A stretch of 64,000 bases of DNA, from contig CAJUSH010000007.1 of NCBI GenBank assembly GCA_910589045.1, positions 1 through 64,000 on the forward strand. The letters are read 5' to 3'. The notes beneath the pieces were generated by a model. The model searched no databases. It was given only the letters and a program-made list of their open reading frames with translations, and was not told the origin of the DNA. A program made the position numbers and the translations under genes. The stretch comes from an uncultured Eubacterium sp. GTDB lineage: Bacteria > Bacillota > Clostridia > Lachnospirales > Lachnospiraceae. The first letter of the stretch is position 1, and every line of letters starts with the position of its first letter. Positions 11,690-19,249 of the stretch are shown here, piece after piece.

Positions 11690-11693
11690 ATTC

Positions 11694-13337
11694 CTAATCC
11701 TTTTTTTCTCCTAAAATCAACTGGTCGATCACCCGATCCGTTGCCTTCCCGTCCGTATACGTAAAATTCTTCTTCACAAACGCTCTGAGCGCTTCCTTCG
11801 AGTACTCCTCCTTTTCCAGCGCCTCCAGCAGGTCATCAAACCGCTTGACGATCCTGCCCGGCACGGTATCCTCGTAAGTCTCGTAAAAATCCCGCGTCGC
11901 CTCGTACATCTTCTGGTCAAAGGCAAAGAAGTACATCGGCCGGCCCTCCAGCAGGGAGAACTCGTAAATAATTGACGAGTAATCCGTGATCAGCGCATCC
12001 ACGATAAAGAGAATGTCATTCACCTCACGGTACGAGGCCGCGTCACACATATAATCCCTGTACTGCTCCGGAATCTGTATTTGCTCGCGCACGAAGGGGT
12101 GCATCTTGATGATCAGGTACTCGTCCCGCTTCTTCAGAAAGCTGCCCCACTTCTCAAAGTCGATCTTCTCAAACGGGAAATAAGCATTCAGTGCGTTGTC
12201 GCCGCGGAAGGTCGGCGCATAGAGATAAACACGCTTCGCCTCCTTTGCCCGCGGAAACTCCTCGTACATCCGTGCAGCCGTCTTCTTTTTATATTCCTCA
12301 TCAAAAAATATGTCCGTGCGCGGAATACCAACCGGGTAAAATTTGCTTTCGTCGATGCAGAAGCCCTCCGCGTGATGCAGTGCGGAGTGGTACGAGCTTA
12401 CCGGCATATGCGTGTAGCATTTGTGCACGCGCGTATTCAGCGGCGGTGCACCTGGCTTGTCCATCCGCTCAAAGCCCAGCGATTTGAAGGCACCGCAGGC
12501 ATGCCACAGCTGGATGACCTTCACCCGCGGATCGTAGTCAAATTTATAGATATCCGGATAATAGTCATCGATCATGATGATATCCGAGGTCGCCAGAAGC
12601 TTCGTAAAGCGAAACTTCTTCGCAAAGCTCCGCTTCGCATCAATGCTCGGCTTAAAATCAAAGAAAAACTTAAACTGCTTATCCAGCCCGCGCTCCACCA
12701 TGCGGTCATAGACAAACTGCTCATTGCCGCTGATCTCGGCCCGGGAACCGGACGCAAACAAAATCCGATTTCCCTCATATTTTGCGCGCTTCCGATAATG
12801 CGCAAACACCTGCAGTGAAAACCAGTGCGTGATCTCCCAGAGGTTGTGCTTCAGGTTATTTCTAAATTTTGTGAATGACTTCTTGATGAAAAAGACGCGC
12901 GGCTTCGGTATCGCCACCCGCACCTGCAAAAAGTAAGCGCCGGTATCCAGATCCACACCGGAATATCCACGGAAATAATGTCCGCCGTTGCGGTAAATGA
13001 CCATATTCAGCGGATTTTCACGTTCTGTATTCAGCTCCGGCCCGTAGTCCGGTGCAAATGCCGCATCCTCCAGCCGCTTATTCCCCTCATAGGCTGTCAA
13101 ATAATAGATTCCCGCCTCCATCGGCGCCTCGTTATTGACGCTGAGCACATTCATGGAAAGATGGAACTGATCTCCGTCCCACTCCAAATGCTGCGGCTTC
13201 GTCCGCTCACCGGTCATCTCATTCCAAAATTCCAGCTGCGGCTTTTTTTTACCTGTGCGCGATACCTCGCCCCACATATGAAAAATGATACGCTTAAACT
13301 CCACCCGATGGAGGAGTATCGTTGTCTCTGTCTCCAT
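11694..13337 (-). CDS. CDP-glycerol/CDP-ribitol glycerophosphotransferase (TagF/TarL-like)
   Basis: A 547-residue enzyme of the CDP-glycerol:poly(glycerophosphate) glycerophosphotransferase family. The C-terminal GT-B catalytic half shows VIQLWHACGAFKSLG, YAPTFRG, IKMHPF and the ITDYSSIIYEFSLL segment. The first 150 or so residues form a separate beta-rich N-terminal region. It would transfer polyol phosphate from a CDP-polyol onto a growing surface polymer on the cytoplasmic face of the membrane. Its neighbours make CDP-ribitol, so ribitol phosphate is the more likely substrate, but glycerol cannot be excluded from sequence. The ATG at 13337 has AAGGAGA at good spacing. Confidence 0.85.
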   Translation of the reverse strand: METETTILLHRVEFKRIIFHMWGEVSRTGKKKPQLEFWNEMTGERTKPQHLEWDGDQFHLSMNVLSVNNEAPMEAGIYYLTAYEGNKRLEDAAFAPDYGPELNTERENPLNMVIYRNGGHYFRGYSGVDLDTGAYFLQVRVAIPKPRVFFIKKSFTKFRNNLKHNLWEITHWFSLQVFAHYRKRAKYEGNRILFASGSRAEISGNEQFVYDRMVERGLDKQFKFFFDFKPSIDAKRSFAKKFRFTKLLATSDIIMIDDYYPDIYKFDYDPRVKVIQLWHACGAFKSLGFERMDKPGAPPLNTRVHKCYTHMPVSSYHSALHHAEGFCIDESKFYPVGIPRTDIFFDEEYKKKTAARMYEEFPRAKEAKRVYLYAPTFRGDNALNAYFPFEKIDFEKWGSFLKKRDEYLIIKMHPFVREQIQIPEQYRDYMCDAASYREVNDILFIVDALITDYSSIIYEFSLLEGRPMYFFAFDQKMYEATRDFYETYEDTVPGRIVKRFDDLLEALEKEEYSKEALRAFVKKNFTYTDGKATDRVIDQLILGEKKD

Positions 13338-13361
13338 TCATTCTCCTTCTTTAACAGGACA

Positions 13362-13400
13362 CCCCGGACGCCCGCACCTGTGCAGGCGTTCCTGTCCGGG
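13362..13400 (-). other. GC-rich stem-loop in the spacer before the glycerophosphotransferase gene
   Basis: In the 79-bp spacer within the operon, CCCGGAC pairs with GTCCGGG and an inner arm of ACGCC plus GCA pairs with TGC plus GGCGT. It has no proper T-run, so it is probably an RNA stability or processing element that splits expression of the two halves of the operon; the function is not shown by the sequence. Confidence 0.5.
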
Positions 13401-13416
13401 ACACCCCTTTTCTCTT

Positions 13417-14499
13417 CTAGCTCCCGTTCCCGATCTCGAGCATTACCTTCAAAAGAAACTCCTTATCCTTTTCCTTTCGGATAAGCGCAAAGGCTTTCTC
13501 ATAATCGTCCATGGAAAAACGATGTGTGATCAGCTGCTCGAAATCAAAGCTGCTGTTTTTCATCCACTCCACGACCACCGCCCAATCATTCGTATCGGAA
13601 TTAAAGCTGCTGTTCCATGACCCGAGCAGCGTCTTTTGCTTGCGCAGCACCGACCAGTAGACGTTTTTGTCCATCGTCAGGTCGCCCTTGGGATTGCCAA
13701 GCAGCACAATCCGTCCGAAGGTGCCCGCCATATCCACGGCCTGCTCAATCGTCACGCTTGAGCCGACCGCCTCAAAGACCACATCAAACCCGTCGCCGCC
13801 ACTGAGGGCTTTCAGCTCCTCCCCGCAGCGCTCACTTGTCAGGTCGACCGTCTCAAATCCAAGCTTTCTCGCATAGACAAGCTTGTTTTCGGAGCGCCCG
13901 CAGATCACAACCCGGTCCGTCAGGTTTTTGGCAAAAGCCGCCACCAGAAAGCCGATCGTGCCGGTTCCGACCACCGCCACTGTTTCGCCCTTTTTGACCG
14001 CACCGATAGTTACCGCATGCAGGCTGACCGCGGACGGCTCGCACAGCGCCGCCGTCTCATAGGGGAGCGCATCGTCAAAGGGCACCAGGTTCCAGACCGG
14101 CACCACAAGATACTCCGCAAAACCGCCGTCACAGCGGGAGCCGAAATAATTGTAATTACTGCATTGGGCATACTGCTTTGCTTTGCATGCATCGCATGTC
14201 CGGCAGGGCAGCATCGGAAATACACTCGCCCGGCGACCAAGCAGCGCCTCGTCCACGTCATCCGCAACCGCCACAATCCTTCCCGCAAATTCATGCCCCG
14301 GGATGGTCGGAAAATGGTACGTTCCCGTCACAAAAACGCGTTCCCTGTCACTGGAACAGATCCCGCACGCCTGAACCTGCAAAAGCACGCAGCCCGCTGT
14401 CAGCTCCGGTACAGGCACGGTTTCCAGGCGCAGATCCGCTACTGCGTGCAGCACCAGCGCCCGCATCTGCTTCGGGTATTCATCTATGATTTTTTTCAT
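13417..14499 (-). CDS. Zinc-dependent polyol-phosphate dehydrogenase (TarJ-like)
   Basis: A 360-residue medium-chain dehydrogenase. It shows a catalytic zinc site (CGICSSD and IPGHEFAG), a structural zinc loop with four Cys (CRTCDACKAKQYAQC) and a Rossmann motif (VAVVGTGTIGFLVAA). The best overall resemblance is to the galactitol-1-phosphate/sorbitol dehydrogenase branch (for example LLGSWNSSFNSDTNDW). TarJ, the NADPH-dependent ribulose-5-phosphate reductase making ribitol 5-phosphate, belongs to the same superfamily. The gene sits 27 bp after a tarI-like cytidylyltransferase gene, so a TarJ role is the most likely. The family call is firm; the substrate is inferred from context. Confidence 0.75.
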   Translation of the reverse strand: MKKIIDEYPKQMRALVLHAVADLRLETVPVPELTAGCVLLQVQACGICSSDRERVFVTGTYHFPTIPGHEFAGRIVAVADDVDEALLGRRASVFPMLPCRTCDACKAKQYAQCSNYNYFGSRCDGGFAEYLVVPVWNLVPFDDALPYETAALCEPSAVSLHAVTIGAVKKGETVAVVGTGTIGFLVAAFAKNLTDRVVICGRSENKLVYARKLGFETVDLTSERCGEELKALSGGDGFDVVFEAVGSSVTIEQAVDMAGTFGRIVLLGNPKGDLTMDKNVYWSVLRKQKTLLGSWNSSFNSDTNDWAVVVEWMKNSSFDFEQLITHRFSMDDYEKAFALIRKEKDKEFLLKVMLEIGNGS

Positions 14500-14526
14500 A
14501 TTTCGTCTGTCCTATCCAATCTATAT

Positions 14527-15243
14527 TTATTTTACTTCCTTTTCCTTCGCCAGAACGCTCTGTACCAGCGCAAGGTCGCTGTCCGTCGTAATCTTGAAAT
14601 TGATCGTGTCGCCGGGGATCATATGGATCGGCTGGTTGTTCATCGTACAGATCTGCGAGGTGCCTACGATCACCTTCCGCTGCTCCTCGGTAAGCGCCGC
14701 CTGCATGTCCAGAAAATGCTTCAAATTAAAGCTGTCCGGCGCCTGCCCGTGGAAAATCTCGGACCGCACCGGGATATCATCCACAACGCTCCCCGAAACG
14801 GAATGGAGCATCGTGTCGCTGGCCGGAACCGCCGCCACACATGCACCGTACTTCGCCGCCGCGTCGATGCTGTCATTTAAAATCTGCTTCGTCACAAAGG
14901 GGCGCGCCGCATCGTGAATGACAATCACGTCCTCGTCTCCGATGCCGTGGTCTGCCTCTATGGCATCGGTCACGTTGTGGATTGTGTCCATACGTTCCTT
15001 TCCGCCGAGCAAAATCCGTATTTTTTCCGGCTCTTTTACCCGCTCCGCGGTCAATTTTTTCATATAGTCCTCATAATCAGGGTGCACGGCGATATAAATA
15101 TAATCAAACCGCTCCGCTGCCAGCATGTGCTCAATGGTATAGAGAATGATAGGCTTTCCCTCCATCTCCACAAACTGCTTTGGAATGTCAATGCTCTTCA
15201 TTCTTGAGCCGGTTCCCCCGGCAAGAATCGCTCCGTATATCAT
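14527..15243 (-). CDS. tarI: 2-C-methyl-erythritol/ribitol-5-phosphate cytidylyltransferase (TarI-like)
   Basis: A 238-residue IspD/TarI family enzyme. The nucleotide-binding motif LAGGTGSRMK, PKQFVEMEGKPI and the signature VIVIHDAARPFV are all present. IspD makes CDP-methylerythritol for isoprenoids; TarI makes CDP-ribitol. The linkage to a TarJ-like dehydrogenase and a CDP-polyol transferase strongly favours CDP-ribitol. It is the first gene of a four-gene operon, with GGAGGAAGGA before the ATG and its own extended -10 promoter. It lies immediately downstream of the rplJL terminator, so it is transcribed separately from the ribosomal genes. Confidence 0.85.
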   Translation of the reverse strand: MIYGAILAGGTGSRMKSIDIPKQFVEMEGKPIILYTIEHMLAAERFDYIYIAVHPDYEDYMKKLTAERVKEPEKIRILLGGKERMDTIHNVTDAIEADHGIGDEDVIVIHDAARPFVTKQILNDSIDAAAKYGACVAAVPASDTMLHSVSGSVVDDIPVRSEIFHGQAPDSFNLKHFLDMQAALTEEQRKVIVGTSQICTMNNQPIHMIPGDTINFKITTDSDLALVQSVLAKEKEVK

Positions 15244-15275
15244 TTGTTCCTTCCTCCAACACGCTTAGTGTTCCT

Positions 15276-15284
15276 ATTATACCA
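15276..15284 (-). promoter_or_regulatory. Extended -10 promoter of the tarI-like operon
   Basis: On the minus strand TGGTATAAT (extended -10) lies 32 bp upstream of the tarI-like ATG. No good -35 box is at standard distance because the rplL terminator occupies that place, which fits an extended -10 promoter. Confidence 0.6.
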
Positions 15285-15291
15285 CAATTTG

Positions 15292-15333
15292 CAAAAAAGA
15301 AAACCCCACAGAACATCCTGAAGGGTTTTCTTG
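15292..15333 (-). terminator. Terminator of the rplJL operon
   Basis: On the minus strand AAGAAAACCC pairs with GGGGTTTTCTT, followed by more T, about 30 bp after the rplL stop codon. It ends the ribosomal transcript before rpoB, a direct sign that rpoBC is not co-transcribed with rplJL here. Confidence 0.9.
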
Positions 15334-15363
15334 TAACAGTTGAACTCAGTAATTTGCTCGGTT

Positions 15364-15729
15364 TTATTTCAATGTAACCTTAGCGCCCTCTGCCTCAAGT
15401 CTAGACTTGATATCCTCGGCAGTAGCCTTGTCAGCCTGCTCCTTAACAACCTTGGGAGCGTTGTCAACAACATCCTTAGCCTCCTTCAGGCCAAGGCCGG
15501 TTACCTCACGTACAACCTTGATAACCTTTACCTTGTTCGGGCCAACCTCTGTCAGCTCTACGTCGAACTCGGTCTTCTCCTCTGCTGCCGCTGCGTCCCC
15601 GCCTGCTGCCGCAACTACAACACCTGCCGCTGCAGATACGCCGAACTCTTCTTCACATGCTTTTACTAAATCATTTAACTCTAATACGGTTAAGCCTTTG
15701 ATAACCTCAATGATCTCTGCTGTTGTCAT
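15364..15729 (-). CDS. rplL: 50S ribosomal protein L7/L12
   Basis: A 121-residue L7/L12, forming the mobile stalk of the large subunit that recruits translation factors. It has the N-terminal dimerisation helix, the Ala/Gly-rich hinge ([19 protein letters not shown]) and the conserved C-terminal domain ([20 protein letters not shown]). AGGAGG precedes the ATG. It follows rplJ by 63 bp and is followed by a strong terminator. Confidence 0.98.
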   Translation of the reverse strand: MTTAEIIEVIKGLTVLELNDLVKACEEEFGVSAAAGVVVAAAGGDAAAAEEKTEFDVELTEVGPNKVKVIKVVREVTGLGLKEAKDVVDNAPKVVKEQADKATAEDIKSRLEAEGAKVTLK

Positions 15730-15792
15730 TATTATTTCCTCCTGAATTTTTATTTTAGTTTTTGAAATATTGTCTGCTTCGCCTGCCGGCCG

Positions 15793-16308
15793 CTAGTTGC
15801 TTTCGGCCTCTGCAGGTGCGGCCTCGCCGTCCTTCTCCGCGATCTGCTTGATAACACGGGCGAAGTTTGCAACCGGTGACTGCATGCTTCCGAGCAATCT
15901 GGAAAGCAGTACCTCTCTGGACGGAATTGCGGAAATGCTCTTCATTCCCTCCATATCATAGAAGTTGCCCTCTACGACACCGGCTTTAATCTCTAATGCA
16001 GGCGCTTTCTTTGCGAACTCTGCTAAAATTCTTGCAGGTGCAGTCGCGTCCGTAGTGGAGATCGCAATCGCATTGGGTCCTTCTAATACATCTGAGAGGC
16101 TCTCAAATTCAGTTCCCTTAAAAGCGAAGTTCATGAATGTATTTTTGTATACCTTATAAACAACTCCGGCTTCTCTTAACTGCTTACGCAACTGCGTATC
16201 CTCGGCAACGGTCAGTCCGCGATAATCAACGATAACGACTGACTGTGCGTCCTTGATACTTTCGGCAATCTCCTGCACGATCGGCGCCTTTAATTCTACT
16301 TTTGCCAC
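15793..16308 (-). CDS. rplJ: 50S ribosomal protein L10
   Basis: A 171-residue L10, the base of the L7/L12 stalk. The VVIVDYRGLTVAEDTQLRKQ segment and the Ala/Glu-rich C-terminal tail are typical. The start is GTG (16306-16308) with AGGAGGT about 9 bases upstream. A 300-base leader with an L10-type attenuator separates it from rplA and its own promoter, so rplJL can be regulated apart from rplKA. Confidence 0.98.
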   Translation of the reverse strand: MAKVELKAPIVQEIAESIKDAQSVVIVDYRGLTVAEDTQLRKQLREAGVVYKVYKNTFMNFAFKGTEFESLSDVLEGPNAIAISTTDATAPARILAEFAKKAPALEIKAGVVEGNFYDMEGMKSISAIPSREVLLSRLLGSMQSPVANFARVIKQIAEKDGEAAPAEAESN

Positions 16309-16495
16309 GAATCTTTTACCTCCTGTTTTATTTTTTATCGTTCAAAGACAAGGCCGTTTGCACGCACACACAGCCACCACGATTTCACGGGCAGATGCCT
16401 GATACAGATTCCTCCGGCGCGATCCGCCGGGGCGGGGAAGCTGCCGGATATCCGGGCCTGGCTTTGAATGATTCCATGCTGTTTGAAGCTGAGGC

Positions 16496-16525
16496 AGAAA
16501 AACCCCTTCGCATTGCGCGAAGGGG
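16496..16525 (-). terminator. Attenuator terminator of the rplJ leader
   Basis: On the minus strand CCCCTTCGC-GCAAT-GCGAAGGGG followed by TTTTT lies between the L10 leader and rplJ. It would stop transcription when bound L10 complex favours this fold. Confidence 0.8.
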
Positions 16526-16540
16526 CAGAATTTTTCTCAA

Positions 16541-16600
16541 ATCTCTCCTCGGCAGGCACTATGTTTACGCCTTACGGCACCTGCTGTCTTCGGCAACATA
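16541..16600 (-). ncRNA. Ribosomal protein L10 leader
   Basis: The leader RNA contains the recognisable L10-leader core: GCCGAAGACAGCAGGTGC, a variable arm, and then TGCCTGCCGAGGAG. GCAGGTGC pairs with the later GTGCCTGC. It begins just downstream of the rplJ promoter and precedes an attenuator. In known cases L10(L12)4 binds this fold and causes termination, giving autogenous control. Between 16310 and 16495 only GC-rich palindromes (for example CCGGATATCCGG) and the rplJ ribosome binding site are seen. Confidence 0.82.
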
Positions 16601-16607
16601 CGCGGTG

Positions 16608-16636
16608 ATTATACCACCATTCATTCTATCTGTCAA
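16608..16636 (-). promoter_or_regulatory. Sigma-A promoter of rplJL
   Basis: A consensus promoter on the minus strand: TTGACA, exactly 17 bases, TATAAT, with a TG extended -10. It sits in the 12 bp just after the rplA stop and fires into the L10 leader. Confidence 0.92.
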
Positions 16637-16647
16637 TCTCTTTCTGA

Positions 16648-17340
16648 CTATGCCAGCTTTGTAACGTTGATTTTCACACCGGGTCCCATAGAAGAAGCTA
16701 CCGTGCAGCTTCTGATATACTGACCCTTTAAGGACGCGGGCTTTGCCTTGATGACCGCGCCAATTAAGCTCTGGAAGTTGTCCGCTAACTGCTCCTCGGT
16801 AAAGGAAGCCTTTCCAATCGGCACATGGATAATATTTGCTTTGTCTAATCTATACTCAATCTTACCGGCTTTGATATCGTTGACAGCCTTGGTAACGTCC
16901 ATCGTAACCGTACCGGCCTTGGGGTTGGGCATCAGGCCCTTCGGTCCAAGTACGCGGCCCAGACGTCCTACAACACCCATCATGTCGGGTGTGGCAACAA
17001 CAACGTCGAAATCCAGCCAGCCCTCGTTCTGGATCTTCGGGATCAGCTCCTCGCCGCCGACAAAGTCAGCGCCTGCCGCCTGTGCCTCGTCCAGCTTGGT
17101 TCCCTTTGCGAATACCAATACTCTTACGGTCTTACCGGTTCCGTGGGGCAGTACAACCGCACCACGAACCTGCTGCTCCGCATGACGGCCATCGCAGCCG
17201 GTTCTGATATGAACCTCAATCGTCTCATCAAATTTCGCAACGGCTGTCTTTTTCGCCAGACCGATTGCTTCAGCTACATCATATTGAACCATGCGGTCAA
17301 CATTTTTTGCAGCTTCCTGATATCTTTTTCCTCTTTTCAT
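16648..17340 (-). CDS. rplA: 50S ribosomal protein L1
   Basis: A 230-residue L1, a stalk protein binding 23S rRNA and also, in many bacteria, its own mRNA. The [20 protein letters not shown] segment and the [20 protein letters not shown] segment are clear. The ATG has AGGAGGT upstream. It is separated from rplK by an unusually long 205-bp spacer. Confidence 0.98.
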   Translation of the reverse strand: MKRGKRYQEAAKNVDRMVQYDVAEAIGLAKKTAVAKFDETIEVHIRTGCDGRHAEQQVRGAVVLPHGTGKTVRVLVFAKGTKLDEAQAAGADFVGGEELIPKIQNEGWLDFDVVVATPDMMGVVGRLGRVLGPKGLMPNPKAGTVTMDVTKAVNDIKAGKIEYRLDKANIIHVPIGKASFTEEQLADNFQSLIGAVIKAKPASLKGQYIRSCTVASSMGPGVKINVTKLA

Positions 17341-17356
17341 TCCAATTTACCTCCTA

Positions 17357-17384
17357 GTGGTATTAACGGGTATGACCCTTCCAC
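17357..17384 (-). promoter_or_regulatory. Stem-loop abutting the rplA Shine-Dalgarno (possible L1 operator)
   Basis: In the rplK-rplA spacer GTGG-AA-GGG pairs with CCC-(loop)-CCAC, one base before the AGGAGG of rplA. Autogenous L1 control usually uses a short bulged helix near the start of the L11-L1 message, and this is a candidate. The match was judged by shape only. Confidence 0.35.
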
Positions 17385-17545
17385 GATAAAGTATCAAAAG
17401 TCTTTTCGATGAATTTGCCTAAGTGATTATTTTGCTGAAAATGTAAGGAAGTTCTTCTCGCTAAGTCCATGCCTCTGCCGTCCGCATTCACTTATCTCAA
17501 AGAACGCCCCGCGACACGCTCTGTCAGCGCATCGCCTGCTCACTG

Positions 17546-17971
17546 CTACTCCTCGACAGTCACGCCCATGCTGCGGCAGGTTCCGGCGATCATGCTCATC
17601 GCTGCCTCAACATTTGCCGCGTTTAAGTCAGGCATTTTCAGCTCTGCGATTTCCTGAAGCTTTGCTTTGGAGATAGTTGCAACCTTTGTCTTGTTCGGAA
17701 CACCTGATCCGCTCTTGATGTTGCATGCTTTCTTTATTAAAACTGCTGCAGGCGGAGTCTTTGTGATAAAGCTAAAGCTTCTGTCTGCATATACGGTAAT
17801 CACGACCGGAATGATCAGATCGCCCTGATCCGCCGTTCTCGCGTTGAACTGCTTTGTAAACTCTACGATGTTTACACCGTGCTGTCCAAGGGCAGGTCCA
17901 ACCGGGGGTGCCGGCGTAGCTTTTCCGGCCGGGATCTGTAACTTGATATATCCTTCTACTTTCTTTGCCAT
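17546..17971 (-). CDS. rplK: 50S ribosomal protein L11
   Basis: A 141-residue L11 of the GTPase-associated centre. The N-terminal [40 protein letters not shown] and the [12 protein letters not shown] segment are canonical. AAGGAGG precedes the ATG. It follows nusG by 37 bp. Confidence 0.98.
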   Translation of the reverse strand: MAKKVEGYIKLQIPAGKATPAPPVGPALGQHGVNIVEFTKQFNARTADQGDLIIPVVITVYADRSFSFITKTPPAAVLIKKACNIKSGSGVPNKTKVATISKAKLQEIAELKMPDLNAANVEAAMSMIAGTCRSMGVTVEE

Positions 17972-18008
17972 TTGGAAATTCCTCCTTTTTTAATAAGGGT
18001 TCTTGAGG

Positions 18009-18527
18009 TCAGAAAGCCTTCTTGACCTCTGCGAAACTTATTTCTACCGGTGTTTCGCGACCGAATAGATCAACATTGATTGTCACGATCTGCTTATTAT
18101 GATTCATTGACTGAATTACGCCAATCGTGTCCTTCCAGACACCACCAATGACGGTAACCGTATCGCCCTCTTCAAAGTCAACTGTCACGCCCTCCGTCTT
18201 GATTCCAAGGTTTCGCATCTCGATGTCGGTCAGCGGAATCGGCTTGGAGCCCGGCCCTACAAAGCCTGTCACACCGCGGGTATTTCTGACGACATACCAG
18301 GTGTCATCGTTCATGATCATATTGATCAGCACATAGCCGGGGAACATCTTCTTCTGAACCTGTTTCTTCACACCGTTCTTCATCTCTGCAACATCCAGCA
18401 TCGGAACCCGAACCTCTAAAATCTGATCCTCCAGATGACGGTTTTCAATTGTCTTGTCAATATTAGCCTTTACCTTATTCTCATAGCCCGAATAGGTATG
18501 CACGACATACCAGTTTGCATCTGCCAT
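18009..18527 (-). CDS. nusG: Transcription termination/antitermination factor NusG
   Basis: A 172-residue NusG. The NGN domain (WYVVHTYSGYENKVKANI, MFPGYVLI, VRNTRGVTGFVG) is followed by a C-terminal KOW domain (FEEGDTVTVIGGVWKDTIG). GAGGTGA precedes the ATG. It lies between secE and rplK in the standard order. Confidence 0.97.
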   Translation of the reverse strand: MADANWYVVHTYSGYENKVKANIDKTIENRHLEDQILEVRVPMLDVAEMKNGVKKQVQKKMFPGYVLINMIMNDDTWYVVRNTRGVTGFVGPGSKPIPLTDIEMRNLGIKTEGVTVDFEEGDTVTVIGGVWKDTIGVIQSMNHNKQIVTINVDLFGRETPVEISFAEVKKAF

Positions 18528-18545
18528 ACTGTCACCTCATTCTTC

Positions 18546-18752
18546 CTATAATCCAACCAGGAAATTCACGCCATACTGAATGATGAAATCCAGGATTGCG
18601 ATAATCAGACCTAAGATAATTGACGTGATAACAACTGCTGTTGTCTCCTTGGCAACGTTCTCTTTTGTCGGCCAGATAATCTTACGAAATTCTGCCTTCA
18701 GACCTGTGAACCAACTTGTTTTGTGGGTTTCGATATTTTTCTCTGCTCCCAT
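18546..18752 (-). CDS. secE: Preprotein translocase subunit SecE
   Basis: A 68-residue single-span SecE. The conserved amphipathic segment (LKAEFRKIIWPTKENV) precedes one membrane helix (about residues 40-63). AAGGAAG lies upstream of the ATG. It has the usual place between rpmG and nusG. Confidence 0.95.
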   Translation of the reverse strand: MGAEKNIETHKTSWFTGLKAEFRKIIWPTKENVAKETTAVVITSIILGLIIAILDFIIQYGVNFLVGL

Positions 18753-18806
18753 GTTATCACTTCCTTTGCTCAGTCTCGGTTTTTTGAATAGAAATAGAAT
18801 ACAAAA

Positions 18807-18956
18807 TTATTTTGTTTCCTTATGCATCGTATGCTTTCTGCAAAATCTGCAATACTTCTTTGTCTCCATTCTGTCCGGGTGAGTCTTTTTGTCTTTCGTC
18901 ATGTTGTAATTACGCTGCTTGCATTCTGTACATGCTAAAGTAATTCTTGTGCGCAC
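18807..18956 (-). CDS. rpmG: 50S ribosomal protein L33
   Basis: A 49-residue L33 with start GTG (18954-18956) and GGAGGTGG upstream. The protein reads [19 protein letters not shown] and continues with a CRFCRKHT segment. Two Cys pairs (TECKQ plus upstream Cys, and CRFC) form the zinc ribbon of the zinc-containing L33 type. It is first in the secE-nusG-rplKA transcript. Confidence 0.95.
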   Translation of the reverse strand: MRTRITLACTECKQRNYNMTKDKKTHPDRMETKKYCRFCRKHTMHKETK

Positions 18957-19026
18957 AACTTCCACCTCCGTTACTTTCTACTTGATTTTAGGCATAAAAA
19001 AAAAGACCTACTTCCATCGCAAGCAT

Positions 19027-19055
19027 AATATAGCACGATTATTTGCAAGCGTCAA
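19027..19055 (-). promoter_or_regulatory. Sigma-A promoter of rpmG-secE-nusG-rplKA
   Basis: On the minus strand TTGACG, 17 bases, TATATT, about 70 bp upstream of rpmG. Confidence 0.85.
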
Positions 19056-19085
19056 TATTTTTTTACAATATTTTCACAAAAGTTC

Positions 19086-19112
19086 TTAATTTATGCGTAC
19101 TTTTGCCGATAT
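19086..19112 (+). promoter_or_regulatory. Sigma-28 (FliA/SigD-type) promoter of the FliD-like gene
   Basis: TTAA, 15 bases, GCCGATAT, close to the consensus TAAA-N15-GCCGATAA. It is 137 bp upstream of the ATG at 19250. Between them lie two small stem-loops (GATAAAT/GATTTATC near 19184, TACGCC/GGCGTA near 19205-19219). It places this gene in the late flagellar regulon. Confidence 0.8.
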
Positions 19113-19249
19113 CATAAATATGACGGATTAGAAACGATTATTGTCTGCAGCTTATATGGGCAATTTCATCCGCTCCGGCATCGATAAATGGATTTATCAT
19201 TCCCCTACGCCTGCGGCGTATATTTCATGGAAGAAAGGAGGGGAGACAT

